Shown here: piece after piece, positions 16,610 through 27,651 of the stretch
Layout of the letters: each line of letters begins with the position of its first letter
Numbering within the stretch: position 1 is the first letter of the stretch
Assembly: GCF_900451175.1 (NCBI RefSeq)
Contig: NZ_UGJJ01000001.1
Span: forward strand, 1,302,001 to 1,366,000
DNA length: 64,000 bases
Reading direction: 5' to 3'
From: Kingella potus
GTDB taxonomy: Bacteria; Pseudomonadota; Gammaproteobacteria; Burkholderiales; Neisseriaceae
The notes under the pieces: generated by a model
Seen by the model: the letters and a program-made list of their open reading frames with translations, nothing else
Database searches by the model: none
Told to the model about the DNA's origin: nothing
Translations under genes and position numbers: made by a program

Positions 16610-17938
16610 ATGGCACACACCCGACTGCAAGGAAACGGCAGCTTCGGCTGGCTCAAAGCCCTGCTGGTTTGGCTGGCTCTGCTGGCTCTCCTTTGTGCCG
16701 CCGCTGCCTTTCTGCTCAAACGCGATCCGCCGAAGCTCGTCTATCCCCGTCCCGGACAGGATGCCGCCCCCTTCGCCCACACCGACGCACTGGGCTACCT
16801 CAACCACCTGCGCCGCGAAGCAGGCCTTGCCCCCTTTTCACTCTCCCCGCTGCTTGCCCGTTCCGCCGCCGACCACGCCCGCTATCTCAACGACTACCCC
16901 GACGATATGCACGACGAAAAGCATGCCGACCATCCCTATTTTCGCGGCAAAGAGCCGGATCAGCGGGTAGCCAAAGCAGGCTATCTCTACCTCGGCGTAC
17001 AGGAAAACCTCAGCACCGGCGAACACGAAATTCCCCTGGGCGCACACCGTCTGCAACAACAATATCTCGACGGCCTGATGACCGCCATCTACCACCGTTT
17101 TTCCCTGCTCGACCCCGCCGCAAACGAAGCCGGAATCGGCTTTTCCAGCCGCAACAACCGCCATGCCCTCGTTGTCAACCAGGGCAACCGCGACGGCGAC
17201 CGCCTTTGCCGCAAAGGCCGCACCCGCGTTGAAGAAGAACGCCTCTACTACGACGATCTGTGTGCCAACAAGGCGGTGTTTTACAGCGACGAAATCCGCT
17301 TCGATTTGCCCGAATACACCGTATACCCCGTCGGCAGCCTCGCCCACCCCGTTTTCTCCAACGAAACCCCCAACCCCCTGCCCGACCGCGAATATAGCGG
17401 CAACCCTGTCAGCATCTCCTTCAACGGCCGCGACGTACTCATCGAAATGCATTCCTTCGAACTCTTCCAAGGCAAACGCAAAATCACCAACACCCGCCTC
17501 CTCACCGCCGCCACCGATCCCAACAAACAGTTGTCCGAACAGCAGTTTGCCCTCTTCCCCCTCGACCCGCTCGACTACGACACCGAATACCGCGCCGTCT
17601 TCCGCTACCGCGAAACCGATTGGGAAAAGGGCAAAGCACAGGAAAAAACCGCCGAATGGCGTTTCCGCACCCGCAAACCCGACTACCCCTATTTCAAACT
17701 CAGCGGCGGCGAAAACCTCGCTGTCGAATCCGGCAAAACCTACTATCTGCGCTGGAATCCTGCCGACTGCGCACCCGACTGCGGCGTTGTCCGCTACAAC
17801 GAATACGGCGATGCCGCCCTCGCCGTCCATCTGAGCGAATACGACGGCGTAGTGCTGGCCGTAACCGGCAGCCGGGGCAGCGGCGTGCGTCTGCGTCCCA
17901 AAAACGGCGGCCGCGAAACCGCCCTGCTCGTGCAGTAG
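16610..17938 (+). CDS. Membrane-anchored CAP (SCP/PR1-like) domain protein
   Basis: A 442-residue protein with a short cytoplasmic N-terminus, one membrane segment (residues about 13-36) and a periplasmic region. The first periplasmic part (ALGYLNHLRREAGLAPFSLSPLLARSAADHARYL, then VQENL) resembles the bacterial CAP fold, with candidate metal-binding His and Glu. The second half looks like a beta-rich module with two Cys pairs. Bacterial CAP proteins are often surface or envelope proteins of uncertain activity. It lies behind the D,D-carboxypeptidase and is probably translated together with the preceding 27-codon frame. Confidence 0.75.
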   Translation: MAHTRLQGNGSFGWLKALLVWLALLALLCAAAAFLLKRDPPKLVYPRPGQDAAPFAHTDALGYLNHLRREAGLAPFSLSPLLARSAADHARYLNDYPDDMHDEKHADHPYFRGKEPDQRVAKAGYLYLGVQENLSTGEHEIPLGAHRLQQQYLDGLMTAIYHRFSLLDPAANEAGIGFSSRNNRHALVVNQGNRDGDRLCRKGRTRVEEERLYYDDLCANKAVFYSDEIRFDLPEYTVYPVGSLAHPVFSNETPNPLPDREYSGNPVSISFNGRDVLIEMHSFELFQGKRKITNTRLLTAATDPNKQLSEQQFALFPLDPLDYDTEYRAVFRYRETDWEKGKAQEKTAEWRFRTRKPDYPYFKLSGGENLAVESGKTYYLRWNPADCAPDCGVVRYNEYGDAALAVHLSEYDGVVLAVTGSRGSGVRLRPKNGGRETALLVQ

Positions 17939-17961
17939 GGCAGGCAGCAGCGTCTTCAAGC

Positions 17962-18000
17962 AGGAGGCCGTCTGAAAACGCAGTTTTCAGACGGCCTCCT
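17962..18000. terminator. Inverted DUS pair after the CAP gene
   Basis: AGGAGGCCGTCTGAAAAC and its near-perfect complement with a 2-6 nt loop. The rest of the gap to cstA (18001-18286) holds no gene; it should carry the cstA promoter. Confidence 0.75.
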
Positions 18001-18286
18001 GATTATTGCGGCAGCCTTGCGCCGACGGTTTTTCAAAACGACGCTTGGAAAGCGGCCTGCCGTCGGCGTTTGCCATACCGTATCCGTCCGTTATGCCCCA
18101 GTTCCGGCCTTTTGTGTAAACAATGCGACGATTTCCTACACCTTATGTCGCTTTGTGTTAATCTTGCGTTCGGGTCGGCACACTACCATCTGAAAATACC
18201 GCTTCGTCAAGAAAGCCCCGGCAGATGCAGCACGCCGAGCGACATACCGACCTTTTTCATTTTCTTTTAAATTTAAGGATTTAACC

Positions 18287-20371
18287 ATGAAATTGCTAAA
18301 AGCCTTCCTTATTTGGGGCACTGTGGTTCTGGTCGGCCTGGCCTCCTTTACCACACTTGCACTCAGCAGGGGCGAGCAGGTCAGCGCGATATGGATGGTT
18401 ACCGCCGCCATCGCGGTGTACTGTATCGCCTATCGCTTTTATAGTCTGTATATCGCCAAAAACGTGATGCAGCTCGACCCGAACCGCCTTACCCCCGCCG
18501 AGCGGCACAACGACGGCTTGGACTATGTGCCTACGCACAAGGGCGTGCTGTTCGGCCACCATTTTGCCGCGATTGCGGGCGCGGGGCCGTTGGTCGGCCC
18601 GGTGCTGGCGGCACAGATGGGCTATCTGCCCGGCACGCTGTGGATTATCTTCGGCGTGGTGTTTGCCGGCGCGGTGCAGGACATGATGGTGTTGTTTGTT
18701 TCCATGCGCCGCGACGGTAAGTCTTTGGGCGATATTGTGAAACAGGAATTGGGCACGGTGCCCGGCGTGATTGCTTCCATCGGCATTCTGATGATTATGG
18801 TGATCATCATGGCCGTGCTCGCGCTGATTGTGGTGAAAGCCCTCGTCCACAGCCCGTGGGGTACGTTTACCATCGCCGCCACCATGCCGATTGCGCTCTT
18901 TATGGGCATTTACACCCGCTATATCCGCCCGGGCAAAATCGGCGAGATTTCCATCGTCGGCTTTATTTTGCTGATGCTGGCGGTAATCTACGGCGAAGAC
19001 GTGGCGCACAGCTCTTACGCCCATTGGTTTGATCTCGACGGCATCCAGCTCACTTGGGCGATTATGATCTACGGCTTTATCGCCTCGGTCTTGCCGGTAT
19101 GGCTGCTGCTCACGCCGCGCGATTATCTGTCCACTTTCCTGAAAATCGGTACGATAGTCGCGCTGGCCTTGGGCATCGTGATTGTCAATCCCGCGCTGCA
19201 AATGCCTGCGGTAACGCATTTTATCGACGGCTCGGGTCCCGTGTTCTCCGGCCATCTGTTCCCCTTCTTGTTCATCACCATCGCCTGTGGCGCGGTATCC
19301 GGTTTCCACGCGCTGATTTCTTCTGGCACCACGCCCAAAATGGTCGAAAACGAAACCCATGTGCGCATGATCGGTTACGGCGGTATGCTGATGGAGAGCT
19401 TTGTGGCGATTATGGCTTTGGCCGCCGCCGCTTCGCTTGACCCGGGCGTGTACTTCGCCATGAACAGCCCCGCCGCGCTGATTGGTACGGATGCTGCCAA
19501 TGCCGCGCAGGTCATTACCGAGCAGTTGAAGTTCCCCGTTACAGCCGACACGCTGCTGCACACCGCCAAAGAAGTGGGCGAAAACACCATTCTTTCCCGT
19601 GCAGGCGGCGCGCCCACGCTGGCTGTGGGCATGGCGCACATCATGAGCCAGTTGATTCCCGGCGAAGCCATGATGGCCTTCTGGTACCACTTTGCCCTGC
19701 TGTTTGAAGCCCTGTTCATCCTCACCGCCGTCGATGCCGGCACCCGCGTTGCCCGCTTCATGATTCAGGATTTGGGCAGCATCTTCTTCAAACCCTTCGG
19801 CAACACCGATTCCATTCCCGCCAACCTCGTTGCCACCTTTATCGCCGTTTCGCTGTGGGGCTACTTCCTCTACACCGGCGTTACCGACCCTCTGGGCGGC
19901 ATCAACTCGCTCTGGCCGTTGTTCGGCATTGCCAACCAGATGCTGGCGGGCGTAGCGCTGATTATGTGTACCGTCGTTCTCGTGAAGATGAAACGCGAAC
20001 GCTATATGTGGGTAACGCTGGTACCCGCGTGCGGCGTATTGTTCGTAACCTGCTGGGCCGGCTTGCAGAAGCTGTTTGATTCCAGCCCGCGCGTGAGCTT
20101 CCTTGCCCATGCCGCCAAATATCAGGCCGCTTTGGAAAAAGGCGAAGTGCTTGCACCGGCCAAAGACTTGGGCGAAATGTCGCAGGTGATTCTCAACGAC
20201 TACGTCAACTCCGGCCTGACCGTCCTGTTCCTGTCGGTGGTTGTGATTGTGGCCGCATACGGCTTGCGTACTGCCATGAAGGCGCGCAAAGTCGGCTGGC
20301 CGACCGCCAAAGAAATCCCGGCGGTCTACCGCGACGGCACACAGCCTGCGGAGGCGCAGAGTGAGGCATAA
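18287..20371 (+). CDS. cstA: Carbon starvation protein CstA (pyruvate/peptide transporter family)
   Basis: Large polytopic inner-membrane transporter of 694 residues. The family is linked to peptide and pyruvate uptake during carbon limitation. Hallmarks include GHHFAAIAGAGPLVGPVLAAQMGYLPG and VDAGTRVARFMIQDLG. Many hydrophobic segments run through the whole length. The start at 18287 follows an AAGGA-type site. The stop overlaps the next gene by 11 nt, the conserved cstA/ybdD arrangement. Confidence 0.95.
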   Translation: MKLLKAFLIWGTVVLVGLASFTTLALSRGEQVSAIWMVTAAIAVYCIAYRFYSLYIAKNVMQLDPNRLTPAERHNDGLDYVPTHKGVLFGHHFAAIAGAGPLVGPVLAAQMGYLPGTLWIIFGVVFAGAVQDMMVLFVSMRRDGKSLGDIVKQELGTVPGVIASIGILMIMVIIMAVLALIVVKALVHSPWGTFTIAATMPIALFMGIYTRYIRPGKIGEISIVGFILLMLAVIYGEDVAHSSYAHWFDLDGIQLTWAIMIYGFIASVLPVWLLLTPRDYLSTFLKIGTIVALALGIVIVNPALQMPAVTHFIDGSGPVFSGHLFPFLFITIACGAVSGFHALISSGTTPKMVENETHVRMIGYGGMLMESFVAIMALAAAASLDPGVYFAMNSPAALIGTDAANAAQVITEQLKFPVTADTLLHTAKEVGENTILSRAGGAPTLAVGMAHIMSQLIPGEAMMAFWYHFALLFEALFILTAVDAGTRVARFMIQDLGSIFFKPFGNTDSIPANLVATFIAVSLWGYFLYTGVTDPLGGINSLWPLFGIANQMLAGVALIMCTVVLVKMKRERYMWVTLVPACGVLFVTCWAGLQKLFDSSPRVSFLAHAAKYQAALEKGEVLAPAKDLGEMSQVILNDYVNSGLTVLFLSVVVIVAAYGLRTAMKARKVGWPTAKEIPAVYRDGTQPAEAQSEA

Positions 20372-20573
20372 GGCCGCGTTGAAACGCAGGCTTGCCTCCC
20401 TGTGGAAAACCGCAAGGCTTACTGCGAATCTGATGGCGGGTGTGCCGGATTATGAAAACTACGTTGCACGGCAGCGCAGGCATAATCCCAACGCCCCCGT
20501 GATGAGCGAGCAGCAGTTCCAGGACTATTGCCGCAAACGCCGCTGCGGCGTAAACGGCGGACGCTGCTGTTAG
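20361..20573 (+). CDS. ybdD: YbdD/YjiX-family small protein
   Basis: A 70-residue cytoplasmic protein of the DUF466 (YbdD/YjiX) family, recognisable by VPDYENYVARQRRHNPNAPVMSE and the Cys-rich end. It always accompanies CstA-type transporters and is likely a small transporter partner. It begins with GTG inside the last codons of cstA, overlapping by 11 nt, so translation is coupled. Confidence 0.9.
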   Translation: MRHKAALKRRLASLWKTARLTANLMAGVPDYENYVARQRRHNPNAPVMSEQQFQDYCRKRRCGVNGGRCC

Positions 20574-20587
20574 TCCGCACAGGCAGA

Positions 20588-20625
20588 AAGGCCGTCTGAA
20601 AATATTTTCAGACGGCCTTTTTTTG
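20588..20625 (+). terminator. DUS-pair terminator of cstA-ybdD
   Basis: A tight inverted repeat AAAGGCCGTCTGAAAAT/ATTTTCAGACGGCCTTT followed by a T-run: a textbook Rho-independent terminator made of uptake sequences. Confidence 0.85.
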
Positions 20626-20969
20626 TCAGGCGCTGTTATCCGTGCGGCAGCGGTAAATATGGGGAATATAGGCAGCGTGCGTCTTGATATATAGGAATGT
20701 CTGCCGTGTGCGGGTGTATCGATCCGCAATGATTTGCCTGTGCCACCCTGTTTGTATTCGGAGACTTCTGCAAAACGCCGGTTTGCGGCGCATTTGCGCC
20801 TTGTGCGCTGCCTGCCCGCCATGCCGAACCAATGTAGGGTGTGCCGCATAGCGGTGCACGCGTTTCCCGCTGTATAACGGATTTTGCCAACCGCCGCACA
20901 AACGGAGAGGCCGTCTGAAAACGCCGTATTGCCGAAGCGGCGTTTTCAGACGGCCTTTTTGTCTGATAT
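20626..20969. repeat. Intergenic gap with hairpin repeat and DUS pair
   Basis: No gene supported. A degenerate GTAGGGTGTGC/GTGCACGCG element lies at about 20834-20863. An inverted DUS pair at about 20908-20957 terminates the minus-strand lipoprotein gene. Confidence 0.55.
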
Positions 20970-21596
20970 TCAGCGGGTGCGTTTGTAGAATGCCATGTTT
21001 TGTTCGGCCGCATCTTGCGCCATTTCGCGGTTTTGGCGGTAGAGGTCTTTGTATTTTTCCTGAATCTGATCGTCGCTCAGGCCGCTGTCGATTTCTTTGA
21101 TCTGTATTTCAAAGAGCTTGATGTCGGTTTGGAATTTTTTGATCCATAGGTCGCGCAGGGCAAGGACTTCTTTGTCGTTTGCCTTGAATGTGTCCAGTTT
21201 GGCCACGGCATCCTGATAGGCTTTGATGTTGCTGCGGTAGATTTCGACGCTGAGGCTGTTTTTGCGGGCGGTGTCTTTGCTGGTTTTGATTTCTTCGACT
21301 TTTTTACGCATCTCTTCGGAATCGAGGTAGGCGGAGCTTTGCGTGCCGATTTCTTCGATTTGTTTCAGCAGGGCCAGGGCATCGGCTTTAAAGGCCGGAT
21401 CTTCTTGGGAAGCGGAGGCAGAGGCGGCAGAAGCAGGATGGGCGGGAGCTTCCTGCTGCGGCACAGAGGCGGCGGATGCCGCTGCGGTGCGGGCTTCGGG
21501 CGTGGCGGATGCTGCGGCGGGCGTTTGGCTTTCCGAGCCGCAGGCCGCGAGGGCGGCTGCGCAGAGGAGGGCGGTAAGGCAGGAGGTTTGTTTCAT
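20970..21596 (-). CDS. Putative lipoprotein, unknown function
   Basis: A 208-residue exported protein with lipobox ALAAC (Cys at residue 19), a long Ala/Ser/Pro/Gln linker (to about residue 65), then a charged helical domain. The start is set by the signal peptide. It is similar in design to the lipoprotein at 12236-12898: lipobox, low-complexity linker, helical bundle. No enzymatic motif is visible. It lies just downstream of purF on the same strand but behind a DUS. Confidence 0.8.
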   Translation of the reverse strand: MKQTSCLTALLCAAALAACGSESQTPAAASATPEARTAAASAASVPQQEAPAHPASAASASASQEDPAFKADALALLKQIEEIGTQSSAYLDSEEMRKKVEEIKTSKDTARKNSLSVEIYRSNIKAYQDAVAKLDTFKANDKEVLALRDLWIKKFQTDIKLFEIQIKEIDSGLSDDQIQEKYKDLYRQNREMAQDAAEQNMAFYKRTR

Positions 21597-21671
21597 TGTT
21601 TTCTTTCTGTTTTTTGTTGCGGGAAACCGGAGCGGGCCGTATCCGTTGCCGGCACGGCGTTTTCAGACGGC

Positions 21672-23207
<1,536 letters not shown>

Positions 23208-23269
23208 GGGATAATCTCCAAAAAGGGTTGAAACGCCCGTCGGGGCAGGGGATGGTTTGTGCCGGCGGT

Positions 23270-23767
23270 TCAGCCGCCGCTGCGGGTAATTTTTTCCGCC
23301 AGATAGGCGGGGAGGTAGGGTACGGCGGCTTCGGCCGCGCCTTCAAAAAAGGGCGCACTGTACGACTGGCGCCAGTCTTCGCTTTGGGGCAGGTCGGTGA
23401 AGGCGCAGATCAGTACGGCCAGCGTAACCGCCGCCGCGCCGCGCACAATGCCGTATAGCGCGCCGAGCAGGCGGTTGATGCCGCCGAGTCCGACGGCTTT
23501 CGCGCCGCCGGTCAGCAGGGGGCGCAGCAGGGACATGGCCAGCAGCACGGCGGCAAAGGCGGCAACGAAGCCGGCGGCGGTGGCCAGTATCGGCGGGTTT
23601 ACGGAAGACAGCAGGGTTGCACCCAGTGGTGCGGCGGCGAGTTTGGCTACTGACAGGGCAAACAGCCAGGAAACCAGCGACAGCACTTCGCCTATCATGC
23701 CGCGCATCGCGCCGAACACGGTAGAAAGTACGATGACCGCGAGGGCGGAAATATCGAATAAGGTCAT
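23270..23767 (-). CDS. cvpA: CvpA-family membrane protein
   Basis: A 165-residue inner-membrane protein with four hydrophobic segments and the N-terminal FDISALAVIVLSTVFGAMRG pattern typical of CvpA. It is named for colicin V production in E. coli, but its wider role is envelope homeostasis. It sits between the SPOR gene and purF on the same strand. Confidence 0.88.
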   Translation of the reverse strand: MTLFDISALAVIVLSTVFGAMRGMIGEVLSLVSWLFALSVAKLAAAPLGATLLSSVNPPILATAAGFVAAFAAVLLAMSLLRPLLTGGAKAVGLGGINRLLGALYGIVRGAAAVTLAVLICAFTDLPQSEDWRQSYSAPFFEGAAEAAVPYLPAYLAEKITRSGG

Positions 23768-23843
23768 GCCCTAGCCTTCCTTGTGTTGCAGTTGTTCGGA
23801 GGCCGTCTGAAAACGGGTTTGCCTTTTTCAGACGGCCTGTTGC

Positions 23844-25541
23844 CTATTTGCCGAGAACGACGGTGCCGTCCATGCCTTGTGTTTTCAGGCGGGAGAGGGC
23901 TTTCTCCGCTTCGTCCCGATTGGGGAAGCTGCCGGTGCGCACGCGGTAGACTTTGCCGCTTCCCGTGTCCACTTCGCGGACGACGGCGCTGTATCCGGCA
24001 TCGGCCAGACGCTGCTGAACCTTTTTCGCCTGCTCCTGCGAACGGTATGCGCCGGTCTGTATCATGGCGCGGCGGCCTTTTTGGTTTTCGAGTATCGCCT
24101 GCGGGTCGGGCTTGGAGGGCTTGCTCTTGTTTTCCAGAGCCTGCTGTGCGCGGTTGGCTTTGTCGGTGTTTTTTTCTTTCTGTTTGGCGGCTTCCTGCTG
24201 TTTTTTCAGGGCGGCGGCTTTTTTCTCGTCTGCCTGCTTTTTGGCTTCCTGTTTTTTCAGTTCGTCCGCACGTTTTTTTTCTGCGGCTTTGCGCAGCTCG
24301 GCTTTTTGGCGTTCTTCAAGCTGTTTGCGCTCGGCGGCGTGCTTTTCTGCCAAAGCCTGCAATCGTGCGGCTTCCTGTGTTTTCTGTTCGGCCGCGCGTT
24401 TTTCTGCTGCCTGCTGCTTTTTGGCTTCCTGCTGTTTTTTCAACTCGGCAGCACGTTTTTCCTCTGCTGCTTTGCGTTCTTCGGCCTGCTGCTTTTTGGC
24501 TTCCTGCTGTTTTTTCAATTCGGCGGCGCGTTTTTCTTCTGCTGCTTTGCGTTCTTCTGCCTGTTGTTTTCTGATTTCCTGGCGTTTTTTCAATTCGGCG
24601 GCGCGTTTTTCTTCTGCTGCTTTGCGTTCTTCTGCCTGCTGCTTTTTGATTTCCTGCTGTTTTTTCAACTCGGCGGCACGTTTTTCTTCGGCTTCGCGCT
24701 GCTGCTGTTCTTTGAGCTTTCTGCGTTCTTCGGCATGTTTCTCGGCCAGCGCCTGTTTTTGTGCTTCGGCCTGTTTGCGTTCCGCGCTGCGTTTTTCGCG
24801 GGCGGTTTGGGCTTCCGCGCGTTGTTTTTCCAGCCTTTCCCCTTCTTCCCGGATTTCGCGCAGGCGTTTTTCGCGGGCAGCGGCGCGGCGTTCGGCTTCG
24901 TCGGCGCGTTTTTCTTCGGCAAGCCGTTCGACTTCTTTGATGCGGGCTTCGTCGGCTTTGCGCTGTGCTTCTTCGCGTGCTTTTTCGGCGGCGAGGCGTT
25001 TTTCCTGCGCTTGTTTTTCGGCGGCTTTGCGGCGGGCGCGTTCTTGGGCTTGTTTGTCGGTGTTGTTGATGGTTACGGCGGGCAGGCTTGGTTCGCGGGT
25101 GGTGCGGGGTTCGGCTTTTCTGACGATGGTGCGTACGGATCCGTCTTCGTCGGTTTGTTCGACGGTTTCCTGGCCTTCTTTGAGTTCGTAAACGGGTTTG
25201 GCTTCTTTTTTGCGCTGTGCCGGCTCCGGTGTTTCGGGCGGGATGATGTCGGCTATTTCGGAGGCGATGGGGTAGATGTCGGCTGCTTCCTCGTCGCTGA
25301 TGGCATTGTCTGTGCTGCTGCGGGCTTCGCGGACGGGGTTTTCAGACGGCCTCTGTGCGGGGAGGTTTTCCGTTTGGACGACGGCTGCGGGCGGGTTTTT
25401 TTCTTCTTCGCCGCTGTTGACGGTCAGGCCGAAGACGATGCCTGCGGCGGCCACCATGGCGGATGCGCCGACGAGGCGGCGGCGGTTTTTGCGTTTGAGT
25501 TGTTCGTATTCATTGAGGGAATCGAGTCGTTTGTCTGCCAT
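23844..25541 (-). CDS. SPOR-domain protein with long coiled-coil (DedD/FtsN-like)
   Basis: A 565-residue bitopic membrane protein: short cytoplasmic tail, one membrane segment (about 22-41), an acidic stretch, then about 300 residues rich in Lys, Glu, Ala, Gln and Arg that should form a single long helix or coiled coil spanning the periplasm. The C-terminal SPOR domain (about 485-565) binds denuded glycan strands at the division septum. It occupies the dedD position between folC and cvpA, but is far longer than E. coli DedD and TolA-like in its middle. The helical part contains near-identical 25-residue repeats. Confidence 0.88.
   Translation of the reverse strand: MADKRLDSLNEYEQLKRKNRRRLVGASAMVAAAGIVFGLTVNSGEEEKNPPAAVVQTENLPAQRPSENPVREARSSTDNAISDEEAADIYPIASEIADIIPPETPEPAQRKKEAKPVYELKEGQETVEQTDEDGSVRTIVRKAEPRTTREPSLPAVTINNTDKQAQERARRKAAEKQAQEKRLAAEKAREEAQRKADEARIKEVERLAEEKRADEAERRAAAREKRLREIREEGERLEKQRAEAQTAREKRSAERKQAEAQKQALAEKHAEERRKLKEQQQREAEEKRAAELKKQQEIKKQQAEERKAAEEKRAAELKKRQEIRKQQAEERKAAEEKRAAELKKQQEAKKQQAEERKAAEEKRAAELKKQQEAKKQQAAEKRAAEQKTQEAARLQALAEKHAAERKQLEERQKAELRKAAEKKRADELKKQEAKKQADEKKAAALKKQQEAAKQKEKNTDKANRAQQALENKSKPSKPDPQAILENQKGRRAMIQTGAYRSQEQAKKVQQRLADAGYSAVVREVDTGSGKVYRVRTGSFPNRDEAEKALSRLKTQGMDGTVVLGK
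24393..24692 (-). repeat. 75-bp tandem repeats within the SPOR-domain gene
   Basis: About four head-to-tail copies of a 75-bp unit encode 25-residue units of the form AEEKRAAELKKQQEIKKQQ plus AEERKA, with few substitutions. Such arrays can gain or lose units without breaking the frame. Confidence 0.8.
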
Positions 25542-25560
25542 TTTGTTGCCCGTTATGTGT

Positions 25561-26877
25561 TTATCCCGCCGCGTGGTGTCCGGTGGGTTTGTCGGTTACC
25601 GTCATGACTTCGGCTATGGTGTGGAAGGAGCCGAAAGCGGCGATTCTATCATTTTCGCCGCTGTCCGCCAAAGCGGTGCGGTAGGCTTGGGCAACGCTGG
25701 GAAAGAGGCGGATTCCGCTGATGCCGTGTGCTTCGAGTTTGGCTTTTATCGCTTCGCCGCTCATGCCGCGCGGCAGGTGCAGGGGGGCGACGTACCAGAT
25801 GTCGAATTGGTCTTTGAGGATGGAAACCACGCCGTCTATGTCTTTGTCGGCAAGGATGCTGAATACGGCGGTGCGCTTTTGGGCGAAGGGCAGGCCGATG
25901 AGGTTTTGGCGCAGGGCGCGGGCGGCGTGCGGGTTGTGTCCGACATCCCATACGGCGAGGGGGCGGCCGGGCAGCACTTGGAAGCGGCCGGGATTTTCGG
26001 CTGCCAGCAGGCCGCGTTTGATTGCGCCTGCGTCCACGGGAAGTTTGGCGTTGAGGCATTCGACGGCGGCGAGGGCGGCGGCGGCGTTGCCGAGCTGGTA
26101 GCTGCCGCGCAGGGCGGGCATGGGCAGGGCGTTGCGGTTGCGTTTGAGGCCGTCTGAAAAGGTGGCGCTGTGTTCGGGGTGGAAGCGGAACGACCATTGC
26201 CGGTTTTCCAGTTTGGAGAGGCTGTAGTCGCGCTTGTACAGGAGCAGATCCGCACCGATTGCCTGTGCGTGGGCAGCAAGGCTTTGCGGCGGCGGGTTCT
26301 GGCCGCAGACGGCGGGGCGGCCGCTGCGGAAGATGCCGGCTTTTTCGTAGCCGATTTGTTCTATGGTGTCGCCGAGAAAGGTTTGGTGGTCGAGGTCGAT
26401 ACTGGTGATGACGGATACGTCGCCGTCGAATGCGTTTACCGCGTCCAGCCGCCCGCCGAGGCCGACTTCGAGAATCATGACATCCACTCCGGCACGGATG
26501 AAGATGTCGGCAGCGGCCAGGGTGTTGAATTCGAAATAGGTCAGCGAGATGTCGCCGCGTGCGGCTTCGATGCGTTCGAAGGATTCGGTGATGAGGCCGT
26601 CTGAAACGGGTTCGGCGTTGAGGGCGATGCGTTCGTTGTAGCGCAGCAGGTGGGGGCTGGTGAGGGTGCCGGTTTTGAAGCCTGCTTCTTTATAAATGCG
26701 GGTGAGGAAGGCGCAGACGGAGCCTTTGCCGTTGGTGCCGCCGACAATGATGACGGGGCAGGCGGGGGTGAGGTTCATGCGCCGCTTTACTTCGCCGACG
26801 CGTTCCAATCCCATATCGATAAGGCCGCCGCTGTGGGCGGTTTCGAGGTGGGCGAGCCATTGGCCGAGGGATTTCAT
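25561..26877 (-). CDS. folC: Bifunctional folylpolyglutamate/dihydrofolate synthase
   Basis: ATP-dependent ligase that makes dihydrofolate and adds glutamates to folates. The P-loop GGTNGKGS and the Mur-ligase-like domain are clear. The start MKSLGQWLAHLETAHSGGLIDMG at 26877 fits the family; the frame is open to 26919, so 14 extra residues are possible. It opens the folC-SPOR-cvpA-purF cluster and ends 19 nt before the next gene. A DUS inside encodes SDGLKRN. Confidence 0.93.
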   Translation of the reverse strand: MKSLGQWLAHLETAHSGGLIDMGLERVGEVKRRMNLTPACPVIIVGGTNGKGSVCAFLTRIYKEAGFKTGTLTSPHLLRYNERIALNAEPVSDGLITESFERIEAARGDISLTYFEFNTLAAADIFIRAGVDVMILEVGLGGRLDAVNAFDGDVSVITSIDLDHQTFLGDTIEQIGYEKAGIFRSGRPAVCGQNPPPQSLAAHAQAIGADLLLYKRDYSLSKLENRQWSFRFHPEHSATFSDGLKRNRNALPMPALRGSYQLGNAAAALAAVECLNAKLPVDAGAIKRGLLAAENPGRFQVLPGRPLAVWDVGHNPHAARALRQNLIGLPFAQKRTAVFSILADKDIDGVVSILKDQFDIWYVAPLHLPRGMSGEAIKAKLEAHGISGIRLFPSVAQAYRTALADSGENDRIAAFGSFHTIAEVMTVTDKPTGHHAAG

Positions 26878-26920
26878 AGCTTGCTTTCTGTTGCCTGTGG
26901 ACGTGTTTGTATTTGTCATT

Positions 26921-26962
26921 GAGGCCGTCTGAAAACCTTTTGGGGCTTTTCAGACGGCCTCT
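26921..26962. terminator. Inverted DUS pair between rpe and folC
   Basis: Facing uptake sequences around a short loop, just after the rpe stop codon and before folC, both on the minus strand. Confidence 0.65.
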
Positions 26963-26970
26963 CTTTAATT

Positions 26971-27651
26971 TCAGACGGATTTCGCGAGGGCTTCGCGCAT
27001 TTGTGTGATGACGGCGCGGTAGTCGGCTTGGCCGAAGATGGCGGAGCCGGCAACGAAGGTGTCCGCACCGGCGGCGGCGGCTTGGGCGATATTGCCGGCC
27101 TTGATGCCGCCGTCCACCTCCAAAGCGATGCGCCGCCCGCTTTGTGCTTCGTATGCGTCAAGCAGGGCGCGGGTTTGGCGCAGCTTGGCGAAGGTGTGCG
27201 GGATGAAGCTTTGTCCGCCGAAGCCGGGATTTACCGACATCAGCAGCACCATGTCGAGACGGTCGAGCACGTTTTCCAAAACGGAAACGGAGGTGGCGGG
27301 GTTCAGCACCAAGCCGGCCTGGCAGCCGCGTTCGCGGATGAGGGCGAGGCTGCGGTCGATGTGGCGGCTGGCTTCGGGGTGGAAGGTAATGATGTCCGCC
27401 CCCGCGTCGGCAAAGGCGGCGATCAGGCTGTCTACCGGTTCGACCATCAGATGTACGTCTATCGGCACGGAGGCGTAGGGTTTCAGCGCGGCGCACACCA
27501 TCGGGCCGAACGTGAGGTTGGGCACATAATGGTTGTCCATCACGTCAAAGTGGATCAGATCCGCGCCCGCTTCGATAACGCGGCTGACTTCTTCGCCCAG
27601 TCGGGCGAAATCGGCGGACAGGATGCTGGGGGCGATACGGAATTTCTGCAT
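26971..27651 (-). CDS. rpe: Ribulose-phosphate 3-epimerase
   Basis: TIM-barrel enzyme of the pentose phosphate pathway interconverting ribulose-5-phosphate and xylulose-5-phosphate. The start is placed at 27651 (MQKFRIAPSILSADFARLG), the universal N-terminus of the family; upstream in-frame sequence is AT-rich and not homologous in character. HFDVMDNHYVPNLTFG, SVNPGFGGQSF and EVDGGI carry the metal and phosphate ligands. 226 residues. Confidence 0.95.
   Translation of the reverse strand: MQKFRIAPSILSADFARLGEEVSRVIEAGADLIHFDVMDNHYVPNLTFGPMVCAALKPYASVPIDVHLMVEPVDSLIAAFADAGADIITFHPEASRHIDRSLALIRERGCQAGLVLNPATSVSVLENVLDRLDMVLLMSVNPGFGGQSFIPHTFAKLRQTRALLDAYEAQSGRRIALEVDGGIKAGNIAQAAAAGADTFVAGSAIFGQADYRAVITQMREALAKSV

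Noticed and set aside
23877..25607. 576-codon plus-strand frame rich in Phe and Leu
   Set aside because: Mirror of the Lys/Glu-rich SPOR gene; the hydrophobic look is the complement of Lys and Glu codons.
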